Position numbers and translations under genes: made by a program. Below the pieces are notes generated by a model. It did not search any database, was not told the origin of the DNA, and saw nothing but the letters and a program-made list of their open reading frames with translations. From Periconia sp. R9002 (lineage: Eukaryota; Ascomycota; Dothideomycetes; Pleosporales; Periconiaceae): a DNA stretch of 64,000 nt. Of this stretch, positions 32,204 through 44,455 are shown one piece after another (position 1 is the first letter of the stretch; every line of letters starts with the position of its first letter). The stretch covers positions 1 to 64,000 of the forward strand of contig JAMAHW010000060.1 in assembly GCA_023627715.1 (NCBI GenBank), written 5' to 3'.

Positions 32204-34205
32204 CTACTGCTCAGCCACTTTCCCAAGCACACTTTCGGAATGTTTATGCAATTCCTTATCAATCACTAGGCTAATCTCAATCAACTCCTCGTCATCAAAA
32301 GGTCTGGAAACCACTTGAATCGCCGTCGGCTGATTCGAAAATAGCATAGGGTCATCTGAAGCCATGCGTTAGTATTCCCATGATGCCTTTCTCTTTCTCG
32401 AAGACTTACACAGTTCATGATTTGCCTTGTCATACGGATTGGAAGTGACAGGTTTATAGGCCAGATTTGGTGGATCAATTTCCGGGCTAATCTTGTAATT
32501 CTGTAACGGCATAACAGTTGAGGGATAGTCGAGGAGGTTCCACAGACACGTGTATCCCCAGTAAATGTTGAAGTCGTGCGGGATTCCAGCTGATGGCGCA
32601 ACCGGGCATACCAATGCGTCCATTGGACGCCCGGTGGACGTCCTCTTTTTCGTGCTTTGCCATGTATCTGCAAACAAAACCTTGATTGCTCGCATCTTGA
32701 GATTCAACTAATGTATAAATGTGAGGTTCAGTTCTAAAACCCTGGGAATGCACACACCTTCATCACTTCTGAAGCTGAATGCTGCGTTGCTTTGTAGACC
32801 TTGAGAAGATGGGCGAATGCGGGGACAATAGGCTCGCCCGAAGTATGGATCAAGGATTTAGTGGCTTCGCATCCATCTTGGAATTGGATATCAAACTATC
32901 ATTAGTCAGCGACAATGGTTCCAATTAAGAAGTGGCACATGGTACATAGCATTTGACCACATCCCAGCAATCGAATGGAGGTTCAAAGTCAATCACTGCA
33001 GATTATTAGCGCATATCTTCGCCAGATAAAACATTGGAAGTCCGACCTTCGTGACCTGCCGCCAAGAGGGCTTTCCTGGTGTGTGCAATTGCTCTGAGAA
33101 TTGGTGGGTGAGGCATTACTACGCGATCCCACTTCATGGTTCCAATGCAAAGCTTTGGCGCCAAGGTCACCAATCTCCAAGGGACAGGTACTGCATTAGT
33201 ATCGTACCTAGCCTGCTCATTTGTGACTAGAACTCGAGTGAAGAGCTTTATGTCGTCCATCGAGTGGCAAATGGGGCCGGCCGAATCTCGAATGGCCATT
33301 TGCCCAGACATTGTACCCTCCCACAGGTTTTTCGGTACCCTCATAGCTGTTGGACGGATTCCATAGAGCCCATTGAAGGCTGCTGGAACACGGATAGAAC
33401 CCCCTGCATCTGTCGAGGGAGCAATAGGGCATCCTTTCATGGCGATCAATGCAGCGTCCCCTCCGGAGCTGCCTCCAGCTCCCAAGTGTCTATTGCGTGG
33501 ATTCAATGTGCGACCCCACAAATTGCTGACGGTCTCCAAAATCATTCCAGTCTGTGGCATCGTTGTTCTGCAAAAAATTACACCTCCTGCTTCGCGAATG
33601 ATACGAACAATATCGGAATCATGTTGTGAAGCTATGGGATCGGCTTTGTTGATGACGTACCCGCGCGTTGTAATGCGGTTCTTGACACTGTATGTATCCT
33701 TGATAACAAACAGTAGCATTAGTAATAAATAATGAAAAATCTGCGCTACTTGTGTACCTTTAGAGCAACTGGAACACCATGAAGAGGACCTAAGGGTTCA
33801 TCTCCCCGTTCAAGGATGTAATCGAGCCCTTTCGCGTTTTCAAGGGCTTCATCGTAGAACCAGTCAGTCAAACAAAAGACCTACGTCACTATCAACACGT
33901 TTCTGCATAGTCAGTAAGGCAGCAGATTTACATACCAGTTGATGCGCAATGGCGGCTCGTGCAGCGAAAGCTTCGAGCACCTCGGTGCCTTTGAACTTGC
34001 GTGATCTGATTCGCTTTGCAAGTTCTGTGACTGTAAGGTTGGTAATCGCAATTTGCTTTTGGGTCAACACTCCGCAGGCTACAGGCACATGAGTGACATC
34101 AGCCAAATCATCGTAGGAATCCGTATCAATTCGCCACTTTGCAGGTATAGATTCTAGCAGTGTGGTTTGTGCGACTGCACAAATGCTCTGCCAGTCCTCA
34201 GCCAT
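32204..34205 (-). CDS. Amidase (amidase-signature family, acetamidase-like)
   Basis: Seven exons: 34205-33936, 33880-33758, 33698-33047, 32995-32946, 32895-32758, 32695-32410 and 32355-32204, 556 aa. Introns are 50-62 nt and every phase closes. It starts MAEDWQSICAVAQ. The Ser-cisSer-Lys catalytic set is visible: K131 in HGVPVALK, the cis serine in GAGGSSGG (about 208), and the nucleophile S232 in DAGGSIRVPA. The C-terminal TGRPMDALVCPVAPSA segment and PTAIQVVSRPFDDEELIEI are typical of fungal acetamidases. It hydrolyses small amides to acid and ammonia in the cytosol. The ATG at 34205 was chosen by family resemblance; the frame is open upstream. Confidence 0.9.
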
Positions 34206-35044
34206 GCCTTTTTCCTCTTGTAGTAACTTTTTCCAACAGCCAACAGACAAATATCCGAATGCGTTTGAGTTGGAGAAGGAGCTGCCTTTATCAATTTCCC
34301 ACTGCGAAGGCCTTGTTTGTTTAATAGAGGGGCGGGATGCATGACCCACAGAAATCGAAATCACAGGCAGCTTCGGCGACGATCTCAGACACTACCTAGC
34401 CGTATTACTGCTGAACTTAAATTTATATGGATGCAAGTGTCAATGACAAGCTAAGCAAACCGTTTTTTTGGTTAGAATATATATCTCCTGCTTGTATACC
34501 ATTCAGTTGATATCCGATTTTAGCCGCAACGTCATTTCGAACGCGAGCGAACGAATCAGCACTACCGTAGGTGCTTAGGTTCTGGGGTGGGGCATTTTAT
34601 GACTTACGCTAGTTCGACTGCCCGTAGCAGATTCAGTTACCTTCAAAGATATTGGCTAAGGCTCGTCAGTGTCATCTGTTCCAATATAGTTTGCTGGTAG
34701 CACGGATATAACAAAAAAAGGTGCAAGTGGGCTTCGCTTTTATGCAAACGTATCCAGCCATCATGGCATCATAACTCTCCTGGGTGACGTATTTTAATTT
34801 ATAGTACGTGAGTACATAAAACAATATATGTGATGCTCTCCCATAGGTAACAAGATTGGCCGCGACAAAGTCGCCCGATGAGGATACAATTACGATAGAT
34901 TCTATTTTTATATAATACCCAATGAAGACAAATGGCATTATTCAATCTAATAAGTAGAACGAAAAACTGTTTCTTATAGAAATATAACACATATATGCTA
35001 TTCAACCATAAATAAATTACATCTACGGTAGCATCTCTACCGTT
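34206..35044. other. Intergenic, no gene seen
   Basis: Moderately AT-rich, with the amidase promoter at the left and the lactonohydrolase 3' flank at the right. Short frames only. Confidence 0.5.
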
Positions 35045-36348
35045 TTAACTCCTAGCTCCCTCCATTCCCTTTAACGCCCAATTCACCCTTGCAATACTTC
35101 CCACTCCAAACAACCACAGCTCATCCAATTGCTCCCCAGCAAACTGCACATTGTTCACAAGAAAATCCGTCTGTATCCTGACCAACAGCTCTCCCAACGA
35201 ACTCAAAACATCAACACCAAACCCCGACGCTCCAATCAAAAAGCCGTTCCCGGCAACATGGAATCCATCGTCTGCAAATTCCTCGGGATACCAAATCGGC
35301 CTCTTGTTGATGAGATATTTGCCCGCAGGAGAATCCACTGTGTCGAATGCAAAGACAGACTTGCCTGCAGTCTGGCCTATCGTGTACCGCGGAATTACAT
35401 TTGGATCTGCATCAGTGAAGTTTGTGATGCTCGTGTCGGTGATGTACAGCGTCTTTGCGTCGGGACTCATCCCAATGCCGTTGGGGATGCCAATACTTGC
35501 GTCGACGACGCTGACGGCTCCTGTGCTTGGCCTGAAGCGATACGTTTGTTGCTTGAGTACGGGCTGAAATTGAGTTATGTTAATCTTGCTCCCATAGTCT
35601 GGATCAGTGAAGAAGATATCGCCAGTGAGGTAGTCAATGACGAGGTCGTCAGGGCTGTTGAAACGCTGTCCGAAGTAATTGTTCAGGATAGGCTGTACAT
35701 TTTTGGTCAGTGGGTTGAGGGTGTAGATGCCAGGGGCTTGGATGATGCTCGATGTGCTGTTTATGGTTAAGTTGCCGCCGCCAACGGCCCAGTAGACAGT
35801 ACCGTTCAAGTAGCGACCGCCATTCACGCCATAAATGGGAGGTGAGGGCGTGAAAGGCAAGAGGGTAGGAGGGTTAGCGTTGAGATCGATGATCTGTTGG
35901 GGGATGACGTCTTGGGCGAGAGTGGAGAAGATGATGCTGTTGAGCTCGGGGACGTAGACGGGGGCCTTATACATATCAATTTGTGAATTGTGAAACAACA
36001 TAGATGCTTCGGGAGACTCACTTCGTGAACAGAATCGTCCACATTGAAAACCTTTTGTAGCGTTGGGCGGGGGCCGAGAATATCGTTACCTCGCTCCTGG
36101 TCGAACACAACGAAGATTGCGTCTCGAACTAAGTCAAATGATGGGTCGTTGACTGAAGTGTTGCTGAAGCGATCCGCGGGGTTGATTAATCCTGAAAGGG
36201 AGTCAGGCCTGGAGAAAGGGACTGGCATGACTGCTGCATAGTTGTTTATGCAAACGACATTGGAGGCATCCGGCAAGAAAGGACACGGCGATGCAAGTGA
36301 ATTTGCATTTATCGCAACAGTCGCGAGGTCTGATAGCAAAGACTGCAT
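35045..36348 (-). CDS. SMP-30/gluconolactonase-like (lactonohydrolase) protein
   Basis: Two exons: 36348-36022 and 35965-35045, 415 aa, with a 56-nt intron. Six-bladed propeller features are present: FNSPDDLVIDYLTGDIFFTD, GIPNGIGMSPDAKTLYITDT and ADDGFHVAGNGFLIGAS, which carry the Asn/Asp metal ligands of the SMP-30 fold. Fungal lactonohydrolases open sugar or other lactones. The N-terminus (MQSLLSDLATVAINANSLA) is only weakly hydrophobic, so secretion is uncertain, although several N-x-S/T sites and the family suggest an extracellular protein. A missed upstream exon is possible. Confidence 0.85.
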
Positions 36349-39300
36349 TACAAGGAGGTCTGGATATCAAATAGATTTGAATAGTTCAACTAAACGAAGG
36401 TCGACAGCCAGCAGCAACTTTTAAAGCACAGCAACGTACTTCTTTATACATAACCGAGACAACTCAATAGAATGCTGGAACAAACTATCGTTTGCCGTAT
36501 ACAGCCAGAGGACAAAGTGTGCTTATAGCCTATTTCATGTCACCTGCATACGCCCTACAGCTGATATCCAATAGTTATTGGAGCTGGATATCATATTGCA
36601 CATGCTTAACACTTAGCTCCTTACGAATTATTTTACAAATAGTGTAAAATTTATGCGGTCATAAGGAACGCTGTGCCGGGCTGTGTGGTAGCAGCCGATG
36701 AATATCGTCAGCAGTGATGCTGTGGCTTTCTTACGTGATCGTTGAACTCCATTATCTGGTCACTCGCTCGGAAGTCCGGCCAATAGACATGAAAAGAAAT
36801 AATAATGCACGCGTAAGTCACGACGCTGTCGTTACTCACGTGCTGAGGAGACGATGTAAAGCTAAAAATTCTGTCACGTGGCTTCCTAACTTCAGGGAAT
36901 CTGCTGGAAAATGCTCTGGGATGACGATACTATCTAAAGCCGAATAGGGAGAGGAGCATGACGCTTGGGTGAGCGCAAGCAGGTGGTCAGTGGCTCCCAT
37001 GACCGTCTTGGAAAGGAAAAGAAAAGAAAAAGACAGAAAAAACAAGGAAAAAACTCATTTGGCAAATCTTGTCCTTCTCCCTTGGAGATTCACTACACTA
37101 TTTCACTCAGATATATTGATGTATCTCCGTCTTTCTAAGGGTCGTATTTACTATCCATAGCTGCAGCACATACAGTCTTCACCCTCCGATACTTATCTGT
37201 GTCTTTCACTCTTCCAATCCCGATAATACGGATGTTCTCAATTTCTTAATGTTGAAAAAAGCATGTCTTTGATCGTACACATGCTACCTAGTGCTAGAGG
37301 ATGCAGCTGGGGCCCATTTCATTTCCGTGGTTGAAAATATCATAGAGGTCTTCACCCATGTTTAAGGTATCTTGAGCAGATAAATGCGGGAGCTCTACGT
37401 CGATACAAAATAGAACTCCTGAGAAAAAAAACTCGGAGTCCAGATCAATTGAATGGTTTCGTTTGCGTGTTAGTTCGTTAAGACAATATTGAGCGCCAGA
37501 GGTGACGTTGCGAAGGTAAAATTAGCATAATAGCTTGGTATATCGCACAAGATTGGTCTTTCAAGATTCCTAAGCGGTAGGATGGGGTCAAAACGGGCAA
37601 CCATAACAAAGGCCAGCACGCTAGGTAACCTCTGTATGTGTCATTGATCGCGTTTGATAATTAACTGAAGTAATTAATACATATCGCACATGTAGTGGGT
37701 AGAAGCCAAGACGTCAAACATCGTCAACAGCCGCAGAAAAGAAAATGGAACCGACATTTTACCAAAATAGATGTGAAGTTTCAATATCCATGTCACGTCC
37801 CAATCACACCCACCCAAGGTCTATCTCAGCCTTCTGCATTAATCGTTTTGTTGGTTCATCTTTGTGTCTCTTTCTTGAGGGCTCCAAGGGTCCCTGAATG
37901 CCCTGTATTTTGTTTCCCGTGCCAGAGAGTTCCCCAATTACCCCACACGCAATATTCAGCTTACGTTGATATATGGAGCCAGATTTTCAGGAATGCTCCT
38001 CGCAGTCCATGTCTACACTCATCTCAACTACATCGACCCGACAATACTTCACAATAGGGTTTTCAAATGTGACCATCGCGCCGTCGCGGTTTGACCATCT
38101 CAACCTCAATGTCCACCACCAAGATCGCGGGCGGCACCCTAGTTGATGTTACCCAGCAACAAAGTCATTCTTCAGAAGATGTTGTTTGTTCCGGTTGTAA
38201 AAAGTCTGTGGCGTAGTTCAATAGGATCACCGTGGCTCCTGCCTCTTTAAATCGGTCTTCGCCTACAAGCAGCTAGCCTAGGCTGCAATATACCCATCCT
38301 TGTAGCATGTCTCTACCAGCCTCCTTCTCCAAAGAGTACATCCCGATTGCCCACCTACTAACACTTACAGCATGGCCCAGCAGTCGTCTGCGCTGCCCTC
38401 AAAAACTCTGTCTTTTTCTTTTTAAGCGACTGAATTTTTTTGCAGAGGTTTCTGGTATTTGAGTGGGTAGGCTGGCAAGTGCTTTTCAAGGAAGGAGAAT
38501 TGATGAGATTAGATGCCTAAAAACCGTTTTAAGGGGTGGTTGTAAGTTAACGTGGCCGGTCTTGACAATAAGATGTGTACAATAAGAAAAAGCGTCCACA
38601 GTTTCTTAGAAGTACCTGGTCTCTCAAGTTACATTCGAGTGAATACCAGGTATGTTTCTTCTCCGTATGCGTTGATCATGGCACCTGGCTAGCTGGTTTT
38701 TAAGGACTTACCAAAATGGGTATTATTGATATATGCAATCCTAGATGAGTGGCCCAAAGGCCGTAGAGGTAGCAGTAGGACGCAATAGCATGGAACCTTC
38801 CAAACCAATGCATGCGCAAAGCGCTGATTTATAGGAAATTGATACAAACAAAAGTATCTAACCTAGGGTTCTCAACCTTTGAGAAGTCAAGTGCACGATG
38901 GCAGCACAACCGTCAAAGCTAAAAATAAAGATACAAAGTCTGACTAGTTAATTGGTTGGGCGCGTTTTTGCTTTCAAACGCTTACGATAGCTTCGACTGT
39001 ACATAGCTCCCACGCAGCTGGCCGATAAATCTCGCGGGGGGCCTAGTGCGGCGTACATGGTAATCACGGGTTTCAAATTCTCGGATAGGCTAGCTTGTTC
39101 TTTCAGCCCCAGTGCTGTCCTCAATCGAGAAGGAAAAGAACGACCACCTATGCGCGCAGGTGAGGCCTAGGGACCTGGAAAAAATGAACTGGAATCCAGT
39201 AAAAATTCTATTAACCTGCTTACACTGCTTCAGTGCCTGACACTCGTGTTACCAAACATGAGGGCGGCGAACGCATATCTTTGCAGGGCTCAAACGACGT

Positions 39301-39549
39301 GAGAAACAGCCCCAACGGTGCTGTGCCGCAACTAGCCAACTTTCATCGGGAGAATGATTGGGACTGGACGAATAGAAAAGCATCTCGTCGCGCCCCTTTT
39401 GCCGATGCTGTGCCAAATTATGCATGGAGTCTTTGTCCGTAGTCGGTACCTGTGGTGATGTATAATGTCAGCGCATCCCCGCCGATGTCAACAAACTTGC
39501 ATCCCCATTATCTCCACCTCTTCACGCGAACAGACGCCCCCGGAAAATC
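36349..39549. other. 3.2-kb gene-poor stretch
   Basis: No supportable gene of normal size on either strand. A purine-rich run lies at about 37011-37056. One tiny frame with a CxxC motif (38109-38216) is listed separately. An RNA gene or an unrecognised spliced gene cannot be excluded. Confidence 0.45.
38109..38216 (+). other. Tiny ORF with a CxxC pair
   Basis: 35 codons, starting MSTTKIAGG and ending VVCSGCKKSVA. The CSGC pair resembles the first knuckle of LIM-type zinc fingers, but nothing follows it in frame. It could be the first exon or a scrap of a LIM protein, or chance. Confidence 0.2.
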
Positions 39550-40986
39550 ATGACAACCACGCCGGGACCGTCTATTCGCGGTTTCCTATATCCTCGCTTT
39601 CGGGCTCGGCCAACTCCTACTCCTCCAGTTCATCCTTCCCTAGTGCAGAGAACGGACTCTAGTGAACCTTCATCAACGCCTATACAACTGCCCCCGCCTC
39701 TGGAAGTTCACTGCTCAATACCCTCGACGTTTACATTCGATGCACGTTGCCTCACCAACTTGGGCCATGAGTCAACAATCCGACCCTCTGACATTGATAT
39801 AATGTCAACAACAATGACATACGATGAAACAGTTTTGTATACCCGCTGGCTACCAATAGGTTCGACATTTTATGCCAATATGACAATAGCGGAACCCGAA
39901 TATGGGCGCTGTGTTCCAGAAACGAAGTCGTGCTCAATGGGCTATAGAGCGAACAAATGCCCAGATGGCTACACGGACGGTGAGGCTGTGAAACAGGGCA
40001 CCTCGACAACGTCCTATTGCTGCCCGAGGTCAGTAGACAATTAGATGTCAATTAGTAGCGTCTTACTGAAATAACGATGCAGTGTAAAAGCCTATTTAAT
40101 GCTAACACAGAGCACGTATGTGAATGGTGATTATCCTTCGGATGATCCAATAACTTCGCCAGTGTGTGGTAAGCTCCCCTACCAAAATCTTGTTTCCCAC
40201 TTGCCGAAGGAATGGACCAATTAATTTCTCATGCCCGTTCTAGTATATAAGTGGCACGGTGACACCAACTCTCTAGATCCAAATGCAACGATGAGTAGTG
40301 AGTCGGGAAATCGGTATTTGAATCTCGGGGCCATCGCTGTCAGCAACAATGGTTCGAGCTCCGAATCATCATCTGCCTCTACAAACACGCCACAAACTAT
40401 TTCTACTAGCCTCTCTAGTAGCCAAAATCACAATTCGACCGCCAATAATATTCAAGATCCTCCCACCTCCAGCAACAAGAGAGACGTCGCCGTGGGCGCC
40501 AGTGTCGGTGTGATTGGATTGGTTGCAGTGTGCGCCATAACAATGTTTTTCCTCATACGCCGGAGAAACCGCAAACGACGGTCCGACGATGCCATCGCTA
40601 ACGCCAACGCCAACGACGACATGTACACAAAGTCTGAACTCGATGGAACTTTCTCAAAGACCCAATTAGACGGAACGCCCGTAAAAATGCACGATGTTTT
40701 CCCACAGATGGATAGCACGCCTGTCTACGAGATGGCTGACATGATCGACCCTGCGCGGCCGGAGCTGGAAACTCGCGAATCCGCGGTGGAGATGTTGGGC
40801 GATACCGAAGGAGCTCGGAGCTTGAAGATGGAGGATATGGACACACAGCAACATAATCCGGAGTCGGAGGTGTTACAAAAGCCGGATACCGAAAGACCGG
40901 GCATATTGGAGACACAGGAGATAGATAGAGAGCGACATAATTCGGAGTCGGAGTTAATACAAGAGGCTAATAGACGGTGGAGTTGA
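39550..40986 (+). CDS. Single-pass membrane protein with Ser/Thr-rich ectodomain
   Basis: Three exons: 39550-40028, 40083-40168 and 40244-40986, 435 aa; introns 54 and 75 nt. A Pro/Ser/Thr-rich N-terminal part is followed by a Cys-bearing region (CSMGYRANKCPDGYTDGE, SYCCPR, TSPVC) seen in fungal cell-surface proteins, a Ser/Thr/Asn-rich stalk, and one helix (GASVGVIGLVAVCAITMFFL) followed by RRRNRKRR. The acidic cytosolic tail has a YTKSELDGTFSKTQLDGTP-type repeat. The build resembles Mid2/Wsc-type wall stress sensors. No signal peptide is visible at the chosen start, so a short upstream exon may be missing. Confidence 0.7.
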
Positions 40987-41159
40987 TAACTTACGCTCTG
41001 AAAATAGCACAGGTGGTGTTTATATAGAGTGTTTGCATACTACCAAACATCTACCGGCAAACTGTACTTGCGGTGTTGGTTGCTCTGAAGGATTTCGGGT
41101 GCGATGTCTGCAACTTCTCCGTCTTTCCCGATATCGTCACCTATGTGATTGGTTTTTAG
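40987..41159. other. Intergenic
   Basis: 3' flank of the surface-protein gene and tail of the NLR relic. Nothing else seen. Confidence 0.5.
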
Positions 41160-42264
41160 TCTTCACTTACAGCTCAGATCCAACGAGGCAGCTAGAACCA
41201 AGGTCGGCACATTACGTGGGAATTCCGGGCTCCAGTGGGGATGTCGATGTTGTGGGATGCTCCATACCTTGTTAGCGACATCAACAGCTACTTCATTCGA
41301 GAGGAAGCCCATCAGGTCACCCGATAGTGCATCGAAATCTCGATACTACCGCCTTCGGATCCCCAGTGATGTGCCGCATAATGCAACAAAGGGTACTGTT
41401 CCAAACGGGTAGATATAGCTTCATCTGTTATACATATGCCATTTAAGAAGTTGGGTAGTCTCAAATAAGTCAGACTGATTCTCGTAATTTTGAATTTTGC
41501 GCTCGGAAAATGACTTTGATGGGCTCGTTGGAAGTACTGCTGAGCAGTATAATGCGCAAGGCGAATCGACTTGGATTTCCATCGACAATGACTACACTTG
41601 CACAAACACTTGTGAATACACCAGCTTATTTTGACTTGAAAGAAATCTGACTGATCCAGACAAGGGTCTTCTCCGTCTCATTATCTCGCCTTTCGATCGT
41701 AAGGCACTCTCAACTTGCTTGTTGACCCCGACAAGCATCACATTTGATATCTTCGCCAGTGCACTGATAATGAGAATCAGATTAGATGACCCGCCATCCA
41801 CCAGATGCTTGATGTGAAGTTCGAACATACATAAGATCATTCTGCATGATCAGACTAAAGTGCGTCTTCAGCCTCTCTAACGCTGCGAGCATCTCAACAA
41901 TATCCTTCTTGTCAAACGGCCAAGTGAATGGCTGCGCCGCCTTCCTGAGCCCTTCATGCGGCGCAAGCTTACGCACGATGTCCTGCAATATCGCCTTGAA
42001 CAGGTTCAGAGGTCCATCGGACGCTACTGGTGACGAAATCGACGCCGGCCTCAGGGCTTCATCGCCTAAGTAGTTTGAGTTTTTAATACGGTCTCTAAGC
42101 ATCTCAAGGAGACACATAGTGTTCCTCAGCTCCTCGCGCAGCCGCATTCGGTCAGCTGTCCCATGCTTGACATCGTTGAGGTATTGAGTCGCAGTCGCTG
42201 ATAGTTGCAGCACCGTTACCAAGCTAGCAGCAGTACTGAGGGTGTCACTCATGGCTGTTTCCAT
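41160..42264 (-). pseudogene. NACHT-type NLR relic (N-terminal domain joined to post-NACHT part)
   Basis: 42264-41782 encodes the N-terminal domain of fungal NLR-like proteins: SLVTVLQLSATATQYLNDVK, RMRLREELRNTMCLLEMLRD and a second helical block up to LIMQNDL, after which the frame is lost. 41605-41312 then reads SIRLAHYTAQQYFQRAHQSH, ISLTYL and PLLHYAAHHWG, the segment that follows NACHT ATPase domains just before ankyrin repeats. A further shifted frame (about 41320-41165) continues with SPEFPRNVPTLVLAA. The NACHT ATPase and the ankyrin array are missing. The likely original start is the second Met (MSDTLSTAAS, 42252). It is a dead self/non-self or immunity gene. Confidence 0.75.
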
Positions 42265-42382
42265 TCATTATTATCAAACGTGTCTTCTTCGCAATTCATT
42301 GGTGTAATCAGTCACGGCATAAACACTGGTTTGGATATCAGGTAACGGTTACGAGAAGCTAAATCTTTGATACATCCTGATC

Positions 42383-44282
42383 TTAGCGTAGCAAATACCT
42401 TGTCCCTAACCCTCTATATCCTCCTTTCCCTCTTGTATTCGCCCCTCTCACCGTCTTACCCTGAAGCATACCCGCCTTAACGGTAAGACAATTCAATATC
42501 TCCGCTGCCTTGATATCTGCCTTGGCCACGACATCCCAATATATATCCATCAGTCGATCTTCGAACTCTGAGGCTGTGTTAGCCAAGTCCTCGTCCGCAT
42601 CCCTCAAGCACTCATCTCTCGCACACTCCAATTCCAGCACACCTTCCTCCTTCACAATTTCAAGATTCCTCGTAGCCTCGTCTTTGACATCATGCAAATT
42701 AACGTGGAACTCTTCGTCTGCCCATTCGCGGCGCAACCACCCCGCGTCGTGCGTGCGGTCGACAACGGCTTGCAGGTAGGATTTCATGTGCGGGAGCATG
42801 TGCGATACGAGGGTTCTGCCAAGAGGGTCCAGCGGCGAGCGGACAGGGGGCGGGGAAGCTGAGTTACGCTCGGAAGCATTGGAGGTGGTGGAGATAGAAG
42901 GGGATACAGCGGGGTGTGCGAAGACGCGGGTGACGAATGCTTCCAAAGCGTGAGGGAGTTGTTGTGATATAGCGTGACTGATGGCGGCATACTGCTCGGA
43001 CGAAAATTGCGGTTGTGGAGAGGCTTCGAGGCTGGGCTCGGCTGCGAGGGATTTGGGACTTGAATCGTCGATGGTCGTGGCGTCATCGACAGCTTTGCTT
43101 GATGCGTTGCTGGCATAGCAGGGCGGAGAAGTAGCAACCTCGGTAGGCGTACCAGGAGCGAAAGTGACGGCTGCTGCGTCGAGTATCACCCGTTTAGAGG
43201 GCGGTGTGGAAAGAGTTGGACTTATCTCTGTGGGGACTGGTAAGTAGTGAAGGAGAACAACGCACACTGACACAGGGCTTACCACGCCTTGATCGTTTGT
43301 TTGAAATCTCGGGGTACGCAGGGGGTTCGTCCGAGTGAGGTTGGAAATGTGTGAAATCTACTCTCTCAAAGCGCCTTCCAAGAGTTTCGAGAAGAGGATA
43401 GCCAGTCAGACCCTTTGCATCGTCGGTGAGCCGGCGGAGGCATGCGAGATAGTTCTTCTGCAACCAGCTAAGATCGATAATCATGTGCACTTTGTCGGCT
43501 TTGGCGATTTCGACCAGTTGCCGACACGGCGTGGGACGCGCTACGACAAGCCCTCGAGCTTCTCCACGACCGCACCAGACCGAACAAGCATATCTGAGAG
43601 TTAGTGACAGGACGTGTATCCTAGGGACACCGTCTCGGACAATCTTTTCCAGCCACGCAGGATCACATACACCTGCAGATGGGGTCAAGGTAGTAGTGCC
43701 AGAAACCAGGTTATCCGCATCGTACACAAGAACGAAATTTTGCTCTTCGTCGGAGCCAGGAACAGAGACATAGGTTGCAAATAACAAGGAAATGTCATTG
43801 TGAGTAGGAGAATGCCTGAAAGACAGGGAACCAAGAAGCCAAGGTTCGTCTATTTCTGAGGCATCTGCATAAGCTAATACGGGAACAGCATTCTTGAACG
43901 TCTTCTTTGTAGACATGACTCCACCCACGCGCAATCAATACAGCCAGAAGATCGCCGTAACTCACCGTGAAAACCCCTCACCGCAATGATGGCAAGGAAC
44001 CCAGCCCACCCGGGCTTTGTAGAAGAGCAGCCCTGACTCGTTCGTAGTAGCTCCTGTCCGCATGCGTCGCCAACCTCCCCGATGCACTGACACTATGTCA
44101 GGCAGAGTAACACCCCAATGAGCGGACTCAGAGGCCTTGTGAAGATTCGCAAGGATGGTGAACCGAGATTGACTATACGCAGGCAAGAGGGAGGTAGTCG
44201 GCGACGTCAAACGGGGAGTAGCCGGTGGAAGTATGTTGAGTGCGACGATCGTGGTGCGCGCGAGCTCCGGTATTGGTGTCAA
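42383..44282 (-). CDS. Conserved hypothetical protein
   Basis: Model of three exons: 44282-43982, 43918-43283 and 43227-42383, 593 aa. The second intron (GTAAGC..CACAG) is clear. The first (GTGAGG..GGAG, 63 nt) keeps the frame but uses an unusual choice; a stronger donor GTGAGT lies 17 nt downstream and gives no open frame. Conserved-looking text includes SRFTILANLHKASESAHWG, VGWVPCHHC, VLAYADASEIDEPWLLGSL, FVLVYDADNLVSGTTTL and HMIIDLSWLQKNY. The C-terminal half is low-complexity, then charged helices. I recall similar unnamed proteins from filamentous ascomycetes but no function. A CHHC pair could bind metal. Confidence 0.6.
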
Positions 44283-44455
44283 TGAAAACGAGGGCAGACG
44301 TAGTGATGAAGTCGACGGAGGTGGTGGTGGTGGTGATGAGAATGGTGGGAGTGCGATAGGCAGAGCACTTGAGAGGCTTGCATTGGAGCGGGATGAGTCA
44401 GCTTTGTCGGATTATTAATTCGCCGGGCCCGCGTCGCTACTTCCGCCCTAGGTAG
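44283..44455. other. Intergenic with a short GGT/GAT-rich run
   Basis: 173 bases between the hypothetical gene and the stop of the UstYa-family gene; (GGT)n-like run at about 44313-44346. Confidence 0.5.

Noticed and set aside
35129..35770. Plus-strand 213-codon frame
   Set aside because: Antisense to the lactonohydrolase, whose conserved propeller motifs decide the strand.
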